Position numbers and translations under genes: made by a program. A DNA stretch of 64,000 nucleotides from Adiantum capillus-veneris (Eukaryota > Streptophyta > Polypodiopsida > Polypodiales > Pteridaceae). Positions 44,340 through 57,282 of the stretch are shown in pieces. The stretch spans positions 65,762,003 to 65,826,002 of the forward strand of contig CM043957.1 in assembly GCA_014529385.2 (NCBI GenBank), written 5' to 3'. The notes beneath the pieces were generated by a model. It saw only the letters and a program-made list of their open reading frames with translations, made no database searches and was not told the origin of the DNA. Each line of letters starts with the position of its first letter. Position 1 is the first letter of the stretch.

Positions 44340-46930
44340 ATGGCTCCAAAAAGAAATGTTACAAGGGTTGTTGTCTCAATCTACTATACTTGCAATGATC
44401 TTGGGAATTGGTATTTGGATATACATGGTCTAGAGGGTGCACAATTTCATAAGATGCATCTTTTTATTGCAAAAAAGGAGAATGCTAGTCTATTTAAAGA
44501 TGTTGGACAAGTAGTGGAAGCATTCGTCTGTGCAATTGATAGTCATCCTGTGGTGGAGTGCATTGACATTGTAGTTCCAATGAATCAAGAATTTCAACTA
44601 TCTCTAAGAGAATATGCATTTGCACGCATGTCTCAAAATAAATAAGAGACCATGTACTCTCAAGGATGGAAGATTGAAGAATCATCTGCAGATCTCATAG
44701 TAGATCAACTTCAAAGCTCCGTCATTGCCACACTACAAGGAAAAAAGGTGCAAGCTTCACGCGACTACCTGCAAAAAATCAAGCCAAAGTGCAAAAAGTG
44801 GCACCTTTGACATCCTCAAAACAGGGTTCAACATCAAAGATGAAAATTGTGGATCCAAATGTTTTAGAAGCTGAGGCCATGAAAGGATAGGAAAAATACA
44901 TAGGTGGAATTAACAAGTACATAAACTATTTTCCTTCTAGTATAAGGAGTTTGTTGGCTTGATTTGGATCACTATAATGCACATATTCTGGATAAAAAAC
45001 ATTCTAAAAGCATGTTATTTGAATTTTCATGCAATACAACTAAGCCTACAGCATGTGCATACTTGATGCCCGTGCCGAATGCAAAGACAAAGGAGCGTAC
45101 TCCTTTGGTAGTGGAAGAGGTAGAAGAGAGAAAGTTACAAGATTATCATTATTGGACTCTTGATGGGCAACATTCAATCTATGCTTCAAAAGTATTGCTC
45201 CACAATCTACAAAAAAATAAAGAGATATTTCAAATGTTGATTGACGTGTATAAATTTAGAAAGGCTTGCATTGTTGTGAATGCTCCTCTATTTGTTGCCG
45301 TTTCTATATCTACGAATGCAAACAATGAGGCTAAAGCATTGTATGTCAAGCAACCTTATAGTTAAATATTGAGACACTTGCAAAGTCAATGGATCTTCTC
45401 AGGACGACCACCAAGGGTAGCAAGTGGAGTTGTAGAAGGACATGTATCTTGTGCTGCATGGGATGTAAGTCACTTTTTCCCTTTCTTGTATTCTTTATAT
45501 TTAAAACGGTGTTCAATATTTTAATTATGGCTATATTTATTTTTAGGCTTTTCTTCAATTGGAAAACATGAATGCAAGAGCAAGTGGATTTCAAAACAAG
45601 CACACATGGTGACATATTCTGATGAAGTTTATGATTCTTGGCTAGAAATCATTGAAAGACTAGAGGAGGAGAACAAGAAACCCCCAACAATTTTCCTTTG
45701 TAGTCTTGATGAATCAGAGGTAAATACTATTCAACAAGAAATCAAAGATAAAAAGGTTTTGTTGTCAAAGAGTGCAAAAGATGGTGATGTAATTGATATG
45801 TATGATCGAGTCAAGAAACTAAAGCAAAGTAAATTGATTCAAGTTGCACTTCTTGAGGGATTCAATGCTTTGAATGTGGCGTCACCATGTACAAATTGGG
45901 AAGAAGTTGCCAATATGTACAACATCAATGATGAACTTTATTAAACAGCTTTGACGCTATCTGAGGAATGAATAAAGTCTAGATTGAAGCATGGAATAAA
46001 GAAAACGGATTTTCTAGATGAAGTAGTAAAATATATGCAGTGGGAAGTTCAACTTCAAAAGAAGAAAATTGAGTCTGAGATGCCATGGTCTATATATGTG
46101 GTGAGCTTAAAGATGGAAGGAAATCTCCACTTGAAGTGCCACCTCAACAACAAAATTCCTATCGTATTATGTGTTTTAGACTTGACAAAACACTATGGAG
46201 GCAGGTTAGACTAGAGCAAGGATTTATTTAACAATGCTTTGAATGGGACCTTGGCTATTGCTCGAGGGTCAATAGATCTTGGGTTTATCTTTATTGCATT
46301 CGTGGATTTCACTAAATTCCCCAATTTTTAATGTGCATTCCAAACATTGGGAGATAATCTAAGCTGCCATTGTTGCGGTGTCTTGCATCGTTTCCATTAG
46401 CTCCTTGTAAAGGAGAAAAATAGTTCCTAGCAGCTGTTGCCTTCTTGGGTCAAGGTAATGCTTTTGAAGAATGAAGAATAAGATCAAAGGAACATCACAT
46501 TTCGATTGATTGTTTATTGCTTCAAGTATCAAATAAAGGCATGTCAGATTTACAATATTTGGAAGCTATAAAAATCACTTTGGTCAAGTAGTACATTCAT
46601 ACATATTGTTTTGAAGACAGCAAGTTTGTTGATCTCTTTGGTGATGGCTGCTTGGTTGCACAAGAAGGACTACAACAAAAAAAAGAATCCTATGCTTGGT
46701 TGAGAGAGTGCAAGAGCAAACAACCTTAGCAATCAAGCTTCTAGACTTTGCTAAGACCCATGGTAATAGAGAAGAGTGGGAATGGTCTTCAAAACCAACA
46801 ATCCACATTACAACTAGATGTCAATGTGCCTAGTGAAAATGAGATTTCTCCACAAGAAGAAGAAGAAGAAGAAGAGCATCATTTATCATTGGAGGACTAT
46901 TTGGAAATGGAGAAACCTACATTTTGAGCT
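44340..46930 (+). pseudogene. ParB-like/methyltransferase gene, copy C
   Basis: An acceptor TTTGTTTCAG (44333) precedes ATG 44340, giving MAPKRNVTRVVVSIYYTC; copy B also starts MAPK. Following pieces: 44340-44645 (stop), then the same frame to 44810; 44964-45365 with YHYWTLDGQHSIYASKVLLH (ParB-like) and CIVVNAPLFVAVS; intron-like gap; 45606-45944 with PPTIFLCSLDESEVN and DKKVLLSKSAK, matching copy A; 45984-46340 with IVLCVLDLTKHYGG and FIAFVDFTKFPNF (motif IV place, 46299-46310); 46580-46930 with FVDLFGDGCLVAQE (motif I place, 46625-46648) and a tail EISPQEEEEEEEHHLSLEDY ending TGA near 46927. At least four stops and several shifts. Relative to B, the SAM block is GDGC for GCGG. Confidence 0.65.
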
Positions 46931-47392
46931 TCTTGTGTATGTTAATGTTTTATTTTTGAAAATTTGATACTCTTAGTGCTAGATTTTGTTTATATAGTCT
47001 CGGGGGGTGCACTATGCAATCATGTTAATGTATAACGTTGTCGGAATGTGTGAGGTCTAGCTGGGAAGGTGCAAAACCTCTGGCTGTGAGAGTTCTTGAT
47101 GAGAGTCACAAACACTTTGTGAAAAAGCGTTTGTGGAGAATCACCAACCCTCTTTCTAAGGGTGACAGAAAATCTAAGATCACACGTGACAGCAAAGTCA
47201 CAAACCCTCTTTCCTATCTTGCTTGGAGTCTGCTTGTTTTTTTAGTCGAGATTATGATGAGAGGATCACCAAATCACATTCAATTTCACTTTAAAAGATC
47301 ATTGAAAAACACTAATGTTTCAGCCATGAAACCTCGATGCTCATACAAGCACAATTCTCAATCAAAATCCTAACCTCTTTCATGGTATCATG
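46931..47392. other. No recognised gene; insertion site of copia element E
   Basis: A 111-codon open frame (47038-47373) has no recognisable motif and contains two similar segments (RITNPLSKGDRKSKITRDSK, then KVTNPLSYL), so it may be repeat-derived. The element inserted at TCATG (47388-47392). Confidence 0.35.
47388..47392. repeat. Target-site duplication TCATG, left of element E
   Basis: TCATG precedes the LTR (TGTTAGGT at 47393) and is repeated at 50445-50449 after the second LTR. Confidence 0.92.
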
Positions 47393-47637
47393 TGTTAGGT
47401 AAAGGCGGTGTGCCTCACCGTGCTTTGCCCATGTCCGTCAGCCAGTGTATGGCTGCCCACATTTATCTCCTTATTCTTTATACATACAAAGAATAAGGAG
47501 CTCTCACTCACATTCTCACATGATACTCACACAGTGAGATTTGGGAGCTCCACCCCACATCTTGTGTCATTCTCTCTCTCTCTCCCTCTCTCCCCTTCGC
47601 ACTCTCTGCACATGCGCACCGCATCCGCACACTCACA
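47393..47637 (+). repeat. 5' LTR of element E
   Basis: Short copia LTR. It contains a small perfect hairpin CCTTATTCTTT ATACATAC AAAGAATAAGG (47470-47502); in the 3' LTR the right arm is duplicated. Ends GCACACTCACA. Confidence 0.92.
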
Positions 47638-48751
47638 ATTGGTATTAGAGCTTTGGCTTCGCGATAGATGGAGTGCTACAGAGAAGTGAACTTCTGGCTA
47701 TGGTGACCTTGCTTTCGGTGGAAGCTTGAGATCGGTGAGCAACCACCAAATCTGTGCTCATGGAAGCTTAAGAGACATTTCCAAACTTGAGAGAAGAGTG
47801 TATTGCAAGTGTGTATACTTTTGTGTAATCATATTTGCAGGAAGAATGCATATTTTCATTTTCGCAGGTCATTTTTTGGGTTCCAAAACAATGTTTTTTG
47901 CATAACTTTTGCATACGGAATGCGATTTATGCAAGGTCGGGGTGTAACTTGGAGTTTTAGCACGCTCTAGACGGGATGGTGATGTCCATTTGAGCCGATT
48001 TTGATCTCTGAAATTTCTCCAACAGCAACAAGTTTTTGCTGCGTTTTTGAGCCGAAAACAATGTTTTTTGGCATATCTTGCACACTCGGATTCAGATCTA
48101 TATGATCTAGGGGTCTACCCCAAGGTTTGTCGATGTTCAAGACGCAATGGTGATATCATAATTTTGAAATTCTGATCTCTGAATTTTCTCCAGCAACCTA
48201 CATTTTTTTGAGACACAAAAGAATTGACAGTTAAGGGCTTGTATAGTGCAAATCGTTGTGTAGATTGCGTCTGGGAATATGTACGTCACATTGTGGAGTC
48301 CATTGGGTGCTGATTTAACTTGCAATTGTTGATTTGGGATGTGGTTCTTGGACTAAGACACATCCGTATGCAGTTTCTCGGTACATGGTTTTGTGTTAAT
48401 GTATACTCTATGTGGGAACAAATGTGGAGATGTGGAGCCATCATGGCTAAGTATTTTGGATGCATGGTTGATTCTCGCAGTTGAGCACTTGTTTATGTGC
48501 ATCCATTGAAGCTTGTTTATGCAAAAAAGTTGACACGTTTTGTCAATATCCCGTTGAGTGGTACTCCGACTAGAGTGTCCTTGCTCTTTGTATGACTTTG
48601 TGAGGCGATTTCAGACGACTACATTCCCGGATTTGGCCATTTGGGAATTTTGTGTTGTCTCCATTTGCGGTTTACTATTGAGTTTTTGCTCCAAGTACAA
48701 GGGAGACTCTACCAAAATTTTGTCAAATTTGTTTGTCTATTGTAGAGGCTT

Positions 48752-49285
48752 GTGAGCTTAATAATTTGCTCACTTTGTCTGCTTGAGATAGTGGTTTGCT
48801 CTCACGTGGGAGAGTTTTATGATCGCGAGCATTGTTTTCCATTGTTTGGCATGGAAATGAGAGAAGATTTTTGTTCACGGCGACTGACATGTTGGTATTG
48901 TGGCCACAAGGGGCATATTAGGCGCCGTTGCTTCAGGTGTATGAGGCAGCGGAAGAGGCAGATGCATGGTGCTACTATGAGGATAGATGCTAGAGAGTAT
49001 GCATGTGCCGGGCATGTCACTTTTGAGTCTAGCTTGCCTTCAAACTACTTCGTGTCTTGGGATAGCACATTGTCTACGCGTTTTCTACTAGACGAGCATG
49101 CAGTTTTTCACGTGACGCCACGTCGTGATTTGTTTTGCTCTTTCTCTAGTGGGAGATTTGGTTGTGTGCAGTTTGCTAATGGTTTAGTATACGACATAGA
49201 GGGTGCTAGAGATGTATATATGTCCTTGCCTAACAGTGCATTGCTTACGCTACAAGATGTACGTTATGTACGAGGACTCAGCTAG
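48752..49285 (+). pseudogene. gag zinc knuckle and protease region of element E
   Basis: One 177-codon frame. CWYCGHKGHIRRRC (CX2CX4HX4C) is the nucleocapsid knuckle. Then comes the copia protease stretch FLLDEHAVFHVTPRRDLFCS (the usual DSGAxxH is DEHAVFH, so the catalytic Ser/Thr-Gly is lost), FANGLVYDIEGARDVYMSLP and LTLQDVRYVRGLS. The next frame (49307-49543) adds FQMHRGTLVIARGARSGLVY, the part that normally follows the protease. Confidence 0.8.
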
Positions 49286-50186
49286 AGTTTCATTTCAGTG
49301 CGTTAGTTGCAGAGTAGTGGACATTGTATACTACTTAGAGAGCGGTCATTTCAGATGCATAGGGGAACACTGGTGATAGCCAGAGGTGCTAGAAGTGGTC
49401 TGGTATACCCTTTGCATATTTTTGACACACGAGGCGATGTAGTCTCAGTGTATTTTGCAGCCATGTGTGGAGCGAGAGACGAGGCGTGTCTCTTTTGCGG
49501 ATGTGCTTCATGGAGAGCAGGTTGTGCATTTGTCTTGTGGTGATGTTCACGCAGACAGTGGTATCTCTGGGGATGCACAACTTTGTCAGTCATCAATTGA
49601 GGTGACATCAGTTGAGCCAGAGACCGATGCATTTTTCTATGATGCATCTGATACGTTTGAGGGCGATAGTGTCCTTATGATAGCTGTGTGTGATTGCAGT
49701 GGTGCTGATTTTTTGGTTTTTCAATCATTCTCAGTAGATATGCCTTTGCCAAAGGATGCTGACATGGTGATGCATAGTCAGGTGATTCCTGCTGAGGATG
49801 CATATGGCACTGAGGTTGCTGACAGGGATAGGTTGGCACACATAGTGCATGTTTTGTCGGCTTTCGGGTCTCTCATGTCTGACCTTTGGTTTCGAGATCT
49901 GATCTTGCTTATGCGGTTGGTGCATTTGCAGTGGGAGTTGTCAGTCGTGCGATGACTAACACTGGCATTGTGCATTGTGGAGCCATGCAGGTCGTCACTC
50001 GATACCTGCATCATGAGTGTCATCGTAGCTCTAGCCCTAGTGGTATGCATGTTGCATCTACACTAGAGCATGTTTGGAGTGAGCCAGTGGGAATAGGTTG
50101 AGAGTCGTCTTCTCTCACCTCTTGTATATACTAGTTGTAGGCTAGTCTTCTCGCCACTTATCGGCACACAACCTTTAGTGGGAGAA

Positions 50187-50444
50187 TGTTAGGTAAAGGC
50201 GGTGTGCCTCACCGTGCTTTGCCCGTTTCCGCCGGCCAGTGTCTGGCTACCCACATTTATCTCCTTATTCTTTATACATAGAAAGAATAAGTGTATAAAG
50301 AATAAGGATCTCTCACTCACATTCTTACATGATACTCACACAGTGAGATTTGGGAGCTCCACCCCACATCCTGTGTCATTTTCTCTCTCTCCCTCTCTCC
50401 ATTTCACACTCTCTGCGCACGCGCACCGCATCCGCGCACTCACA
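50187..50444 (+). repeat. 3' LTR of element E
   Basis: Second copy of the short LTR, preceded by a purine tract and followed by TCATG. A 13-bp expansion around AGAATAAGTGTATAAAG accounts for the length difference from the 5' copy. Confidence 0.92.
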
Positions 50445-50449
50445 TCATG

Positions 50450-51360
50450 TAGCCTCGCCCCCAATTACATAGTCGTAACATCAAACGGTTGAAAGGAATA
50501 CTCTAGCTTCCACCTTCACGACGACCATTTTTTGATTTTTACAGAGACTTATGATCTTCTAAAGTGAAGCCCAAACACCATTTTGATAAGGGGAAACCCT
50601 AATTCACTCCCTCACAAGCTCAGATATAAGATTGCGAAGAGGCGGGACTGCAGCACACATAGAATAGGCAACCATGAAAGCTATTGAACAGTAGAGAAAA
50701 ATTGCAGATTTTTTCTGTAAAAAGCAGACCACCCTCTCTTACCCACAACATTTTCAGCTGATGTGTCAATTTTTAGGCCATTTTTCCATTTTGGACCAAA
50801 ACTAGGCCATTTTCAGCTCATTTTTTATCCAAAAAATGTTATTTTTGATGCGAAAAATCCCAAACGGAGTCAAAAAAATCCCTAAATTTATGGGATCACT
50901 TGCATAAGCATAAAAATCATAGATAAGCCTCATTTTACATCAATATACCATTTTGGGTCACGTTCCATGCAATCCTGCAAACGACGCCTGTTAGCTTCTA
51001 TTTTTGGCAATTTTTTACCCGTATCAGTCTTTATAGGCGAGATGAGTGTGCCACCATGAAACAATTGGAATATAGACATTGTAAAACCAAATTAAGCATA
51101 TTATCAAGTGGAAAATCATGCAAATGTGCCACATCCAGGGCCACGACTCCCCGGATAGGTATGTATATGATAATGACCATAGTAGACACTTCAACATATA
51201 TCACAATATGTATATGATTGCTTTTATTTGCATACATCGAGAAGTGTCAAGAGTGAGGTGAATGTTTTTATTTCATACTATATACGTGCCACGGCACGAC
51301 ATCCACCCCCTTTGAACCTGCACATCTTCCGGTATGTGCCACAACAACATTTGTAGAGCA
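50450..51360. other. No gene seen
   Basis: Low-information AT-rich sequence between element E and the integrase fragment. Repeated TTTTTGGCCATTTTTC-like phrases around 50770-50830 but no unit can be defined. Confidence 0.4.
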
Positions 51361-52605
51361 TTAAAACTCATGGTCAAATGCCATATTCTCGCTTTCATCC
51401 TTGGTTTGCATATAGTTGGCGTCATCATCCTCTTCACTTGGTTGTACATCAAATGGATCAGCATTCACTCTTCTTTTGAATAATTTACTTCTTTTTCTTG
51501 CAATGGGAATTTTGAGTTTTGTCCCATCCAGTTCACGCAAGGTGTAAGTTGCATTTCCATGCACATGTTTGACAACATAATGAACAAACCATCTCTTTGC
51601 AAGATTCCTTATTGTAGAGTGCTGGTTTTCAAAGCTACTATCGTACACGAACACCCAATCCCCTTCTTCAATGTCTTTCGGTCTGAGCCTATGCATCTTG
51701 TCAAATCTGTCTTTGATTTTCAACCTTGCATTCTTTAATCGAGCTTTTGCAAGCTCAATGTCTTCATGTCTTCTTTCTAATTGCCACATGCGCAATGCAA
51801 GAAGGTTTTCTCTACTCATTCCATCTTCCCATGGAAATAGATTCCATGTAAGAACTACATCTTCAATGGGCATCACAGGTTTTTGACCATACATTAATTC
51901 AACAGGCATATAGCCAGTGACTGAACTATGTGTTGTACGGTCAACCCACAATGTAAATGGCAGTAACCTTGGCCACTCTCCAAGCTTACCTTCACAAGCC
52001 TTAGCTAAAGCTTTGATTATTGGAGGATGCACTCTTTCACTTTTGCCATTTCCCTGTGGGTTATAAGCACAAGTTAAAGCTAGTTTGATGACCATTCTAG
52101 AGAAGAATTCCCTTGCTTCATCAGCATCCAATTCTCCTCTATCTGTAGTTATCTTTCCCACACACCCATAGCAACAGATCACATCTTCAAGAAGAAATTT
52201 GCATACATCTTGTGTACTCTTTGTCCTCAATGCACGCCCTTCAACTTGATTAGACAAATCTTCTCTTGCAAGCACCAAATACCTCATTTGCCAAAGTCCC
52301 AAAGGCATTGTAATCAAGTCCACAACCCATTTGTAATGCATGGCTAATGCATGAGTAGGATGTAGTGCATCACGATGCCGTACATTTGAATACATTTTGC
52401 ATGTCACACAAGACTCCACAAACTCAGCCACATCCTTATACATTCCTTTCCACCAATACCTTTCTTTTACCTTGGAAAATGTTTCCCATACACCTCAATG
52501 TCCTGCCCATAAACTTTCATGGAACTCCTTGATAATTTGTTGTTGAGTAACCTTATCGCATACTACCCGCAATGGTGTTCCAACTCTTTGTTTAGGATGC
52601 TTCAT
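51361..52605 (-). pseudogene. Ty3/gypsy integrase fragment, minus strand
   Basis: From about 52605: IIKEFHESLWAGH, then a TGA in place of the usual Arg, GVWETFSKVKERYWWKGMYK and CVTCKM, i.e. an HHCC zinc finger. The open frame 52443-51361 then carries the integrase core: VVDLITMPLG (first Asp), ITTDRGELDADEAREFF (second Asp) and NPQGNGKSERVHPPI (Glu). It continues with a long C-terminal part, LKIKDRFDKMHRLRPKDIEE GDWVFVYD-type sequence and a charged end. Length and order fit a plant gypsy integrase. The single stop is a CGA-to-TGA-type change. Likely the same family as the plus-strand fragment beside it, but inverted. Confidence 0.8.
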
Positions 52606-52689
52606 ATGGTGTGATGGCACGGGATTGTGATAGCTTTAGTGATGCTTTAAAAAGAGATCTTGTGTTTTTTTAAGAAGGCAAGATCCATC

Positions 52690-55242
52690 TGCGGGAGACA
52701 AGTATGCCATTAGGAACTAACTTTGGAAAAGGAGGTATGTAGAAGTTAGTGGAGGATATGGCAACTAGTCATGCTATTTCTGCAGTGGATGCTACTACCA
52801 ATTGGGCAAAGATAGAGCTAATTCCAAATAAAGTGTTAAAGTTTACTCCATATGATTTTGAGGAGGTTGATAGCTTGTGGCCATATGCAGTAGCCTCAGC
52901 CAAAAAAGGGAAGGTAACTAAACAGGTATTACATGAAGATGGTGATTGCATACGCCATACAACAGGTTGGGATGACCCTATGGACTCTTTATTAGTGCAT
53001 GCCTATCTTGAAAAATGTTATAACAATGAAGCAATTGTGGAAGAGAAGCCCAGACGTGAGAATGGAGATGCAGGTCCTTCTACTTCAAAGAGGGTTACAA
53101 GAGCTGGTGGAAGAAAGGATCCTGGACCTTCTTATGAGGCTCCACCACATATGCCTCCTCCTCCTGAGATTCCTATGGAGGAGGCATCTACAGGGAAGAA
53201 GAAAGAGAAAGGAAAAGCTAAAGCAAAAGGCCCTACATACAAACTACAATCTGACATTGAAGCTGCCACAAACTTAAAGCAGGTATTGGAGGAAAGGATT
53301 TTGAATAGAAAAGTTGAGTTTACCTTGGGTGAGGTTCTTGGCATCGCTAAACACGAGTTTCATGAAGAAATTATAGATATCATAAAAAGAAAGAGGTAAA
53401 CTCTCACTGAGTCTATTCCTCCACAGTCTGATGGTGAAGGGGAGTCACTTAAGGCACATGGAATACATGTCCAAGAGAGTGATTGTGATGAAAATGTGGT
53501 AGGATGCTACTATTCTTCTCAAAGAGATGCACATGCTCGATTTGCAGATGATGATGAAGCCTCCTATAAAAGCCACTACTCCAAAAGTCATTGGGCAAGA
53601 GCTACAACAGAAACCTTAGTCAAGGTGGGTGATCTTGAGGAGCCATATGTTGCATTGATAGATCGTGGCTCTGAGATCAATCTTATATCCAAGAGTCTTT
53701 ACATGAAGGGTAAGTGGCCGATAGAGACAGACCATGGGTGGATGATCAGAGCTGCAAATAACTCATCAGGAGAGATATATGGGGCTTGTTCAAATGTGAA
53801 AGTGACGACTGGTAATGTAAAGGATGAGAAAAATTTCTTTGTGCAGGAGATGTCTACCTATCCTCTTATCCTTGGACAGCCATACATCATAGCCATTCGC
53901 ATGGAAATAAAGGTCTTGGATGATGGTTCTACTTATGCTAGGGTAAAGAGCAAAGATGGGAAGCGAGTTGTGCAATTTTTGACTGTGTGTGTGAATCACG
54001 AGAGGAACCGCAATAGTCTTCGTGAGTATCCTCTACCAAAAGCAAAAAAAGAGTTCAAAGAGTAGAGGGAGACAAGAGGTTTTGGCCATGTACCATTGTG
54101 AAGGGCGATTGCAATGGTACAAGAAGAAAAATATTCTCGCCTGACCCAAAGTGAGAAGAAGATTTTTCTATAGGTTTCCAGGGATTAACAGAGCGTGGGT
54201 CAGTATGTTTTATGAAGCTTGAGGATATGAAAAGCAGTGCGCAACAATATGTATATAGTGTACAGAAATACATGAAAGAAAATGGTTTCATAGAGGATAG
54301 TGAATACATTTCAGGTTTCTTTGAACAAGTTTCTCATGTAGATACTATGCTTGAGCTTGAAGCTATAATGGATTCTAGCATGCAAGATGGAACCCACATT
54401 GTGGAAGTATGCTCTATGGAAATGTATGATGTGATTGAGGCTTTTGAAGATAAAAAAGATTTCAATGCTAATGAAGGACCGGAAGTGCGTGTGGAGACCA
54501 AGTACAAAACGGTGGCAAAGAAAGTGAGACCAGTGGCCTTACCTTTACCATCAGATTACACGAAAAAGCTAGAGCAAGCTTCTTTGTAGCCGAGTCTCAG
54601 GGATCCAAAATGAACTGGACACAAGTTCACAATGGAATGCCTAAAAGAGATAAAAGTTGGTTGTGAAGAGTTTTTAATAGAAGAAGAGAAGAAGAGTTTT
54701 AAAGAAATGCTTTCAAGACATGGTAAGGCTTTTGCTTTCTAGCCACATAGGAAAGGGTGTGTTGATCCTAATGTTGTTGCACCTATGGTGATCTTCACTA
54801 TCCCTCATGTACCATGGAATCTATACCCAATTCCGGTTCCGAAAGCACATTTGCCAAAGTTAATAGAACTACTCAATGAAAAGATTAGCATGGGTATTCT
54901 GGAGCCTTCTTCTGCGCCATATTCAAACAGGTGGTTCATTGTGTCTAAGAAGAATGGAGCTTTGTAGTTTATACAAGATATGCAACCTATAAACAAGGTT
55001 ACCATCAAGAATGTGGGTACAGGACCTATAGTGGATGAATTTACAAAGGAATTTGCAAGAAGGTCAATTTACTCAATGGGAGATCTCTATTCACGGTATA
55101 ATCAATTTCAGCTAGGTATTGAGAGTAGAGATCTGAAAACTATGAAAACACCTTTGGGACTGGTAAGCATGTGTACCTTACCTCAAGGAGCAAAAAATTC
55201 AATTGCACATATGATGAATGGGATGAACAAGGTTCTATGTGA
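52690..55242 (+). pseudogene. Ty3/gypsy gag-protease-RT fragment, cut by element F
   Basis: Gag C-part: NFGKGGM, KLVEDMATSHAISAVDATT (52710-52800) and KVEFTLGEVLGIAKHEF to 53399. Protease at 53496-54065: VALIDRGSEINLISKSLYMK (catalytic DSG is DRG) and ILGQPYIIAI. Linker 54212-54589. RT start 54785-55240: IPHVPWNLYPIPVPKAHLPK, FIVSKKNGAL then a TAG, FIQDMQPINKVTIKN, YSMGDLYSRYNQFQL and TPLGLVSMCTLPQGAKNSIA. The frame ends exactly at 55242, where element F begins, just before the catalytic DD box. The family matches the gag fragment at 10.8-12.4 kb. Stops at 53398 and 54966 and shifts between parts. Confidence 0.82.
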
Positions 55243-57049
55243 TGATAGCCATTTTTCGGCTATTCAAAATTGTCATAGTGAGCTACCTCACCCTACCAAA
55301 TTCACCCAAACACTATGGATATCCCTACCATTTCACTGCATATAGGTGTGTGTGAGTTAGGGGACTTTTCCCATATTTTCTTAAAAACCCTCAATTAGCT
55401 AGTCACTGGGTCAGTTGAGCCAAAAAAATTAAAAAATAATTAAAAAAGGTATATTATGGTCTCTTTGTGTGTAAATATTTCATTATATATATGGCCTAAA
55501 TATATGGATTTTTATAATTATTTTGATATTTTATTTAAATATTTATACCTAGGTGTGTGTTTTATTAAACTTATGTATGCCTTCTTTCATCTTCTTGCAC
55601 CATAAGTGTATTTTTTGCCAATGTGTATATACTCTAACGTCATATTTTTCTTTATACAAATCACCCCCACATTTTCACCCTCACCCTCGTGAAAACAAAA
55701 AAATTGATTTCTACTTTCTTAGTCGTGCTTATTATATTATTTTCATTTACTTGCATACCTTTTCCTCTTTCACCCAAAATAATACAAAGAGGGACCATAT
55801 CATATGATTCCAATATCTTTCCATATCCATAATTCCTACATATTTTTTTATTTTTATTTTTACTCATTATTCTAACACCATGTGCTCATTGAGCTAAAAT
55901 CCATGAATAGTCCATACACTACTCCCACCATGTATATATTGCTTTATTCACCAATAATCCTCCTCCATGCATGTGTAAAGGGAAACTTGGATGCTTTGTA
56001 TTATGATATGAAAAAGGAGGGGCTCACTCTTGGATACAGTGTACAAATTCAACAAAGGAGAGAGCCACTAAAAGACTTTTGCAGGTATAAAAAACAGGCT
56101 TTTTGGGGAGAATTTTGGCACCTATCTCCGCTCGGAATTTGAAGAAGTAGTCAACAAAGAAACTGTAGTCCACGATCTGAATAATCACCTCATATTTTTT
56201 CACGATTTTTGGAGCTATCATCAGTGAGATGGGATCTTTTGAGTGGACTCCAGTTTGCCCACTTTTCTCACAGTGTAACCTATAGTCTTCTCTCACCTCC
56301 TTTCCCACTTCCACACACATACACCCATTCCTCTCCATCCCTCACTCAAACATGAAAATTTCATGTCTTACTTCATCTTCTTCACCATTTCCATCTCTCT
56401 TTACTCCATAGCTCAAAAGATTATCATCTCTACACACATATAGCTCAATTTCTCTCTCTAGAATCAAATTCATATTACCATAACCTCTTCATCCTTTCAT
56501 AAAAAGAGAAAAAATCAGCAAATAACCAAGCTCAAGTCTTGCAAAAGGAGGAGTTTGATCATGGAGAATTCAACTTCCCCATGGTCACAAGAACTGCACC
56601 GACAAAGTTCTACAACCGCTTCATTCACTGGAGGAGAAGGTGGAAAATTTCATTTACATCTTGTGGTTTCCACCAAATTGTGTATATTCTCATCCTTCTC
56701 TTACTTTTTATCATTGTATAAATCATATAATGCACCTTGAGTGCATATGCCATGTAATTTTACCCCATCCTACTAACTTCAAACTACTAACACTAACTGT
56801 TAACCCTTTTTTTTGTGAATTGCACCCACTCTACTCTACCGTGGTGTAGGCAACCTCACACAAAAATTCACTCACCTCTTTAGAATCTTCTCTATTTCAC
56901 CTAAATAATTCTCTCCTCTTGAGCCCACATTCATGTGACTCAAGAGACAAGAGAGCCCCACTCTCATAAGAACATATAAAAAACTTCATAAACATGGTTT
57001 TCTATGAAAATGTTGATTAGGTATAATCCTAATTAGGGATCTCCTCACC

Positions 57050-57058
57050 TATAAATAG
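57050..57058 (+). promoter_or_regulatory. TATA box of element F LTR
   Basis: CTCACCTATAAATAGAGCCC is a strong plant TATA context. Transcription would start some 30 bases further and make the LTR remainder R-U5. Confidence 0.65.
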
Positions 57059-57190
57059 AGCCCTTCTCCCTTTGTAAATGGCAAGAATCCCTACACTATT
57101 GCTCACTACTTTGAGCATGCCATTCACCATCCTAGTTTTAGCTCTCTATGCACCATTACATGTGGTGTATAGGAAAGCTTATTTGAGCTA

Positions 57191-57282
57191 GTTGTAACAT
57201 TGCAAGGGAGTGAGTGATTCATAACTTCCAATCAAAGTTGTAACATTGCAAGGGAGTGAGTGATTCATAACTTCCAATCAAA
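57191..57282. repeat. 46-bp tandem duplication in element F LTR
   Basis: GTTGTAACATTGCAAGGGAG...CAATCAAA occurs twice (57191-57236, 57237-57282) with no visible difference, downstream of the TATA box in the R/U5 part. Confidence 0.92.

Larger units (their letters stand above)
47393..50444 (+). mobile_element. Copia element E: complete ends, internally deleted
   Basis: LTRs of 245 bp (47393-47637) and 258 bp (50187-50444), TGTTAGG...CTCACA, are flanked by TCATG. A PBS TGGTATTAGAGC (47640-47651) sits two bases after the left LTR; AGTGGGAGAA precedes the right one. Inside remain a gag zinc knuckle, the protease region, a piece after it, and the last part of RT/RNase H (RSDLAYAVGAFAVGVVSRAM, about 49890-49950). 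Integrase and most RT are gone. The ends and TSD show it moved as, or was deleted after, a proper copia insertion. Confidence 0.92.

Noticed and set aside
1-46930. Endogenous giant-virus origin for the ParB-methyltransferase, FCP1-like, H3 and Ulp1 genes
   Set aside because: Such gene types can be found in large DNA viruses, but here they are split by ordinary introns and scattered among plant retroelements, and no viral core gene is visible. Not supported by this window.
54055-54309. Minus-strand frame within the gypsy linker
   Set aside because: Overlaps coding-strand gypsy sequence and shows no motif.
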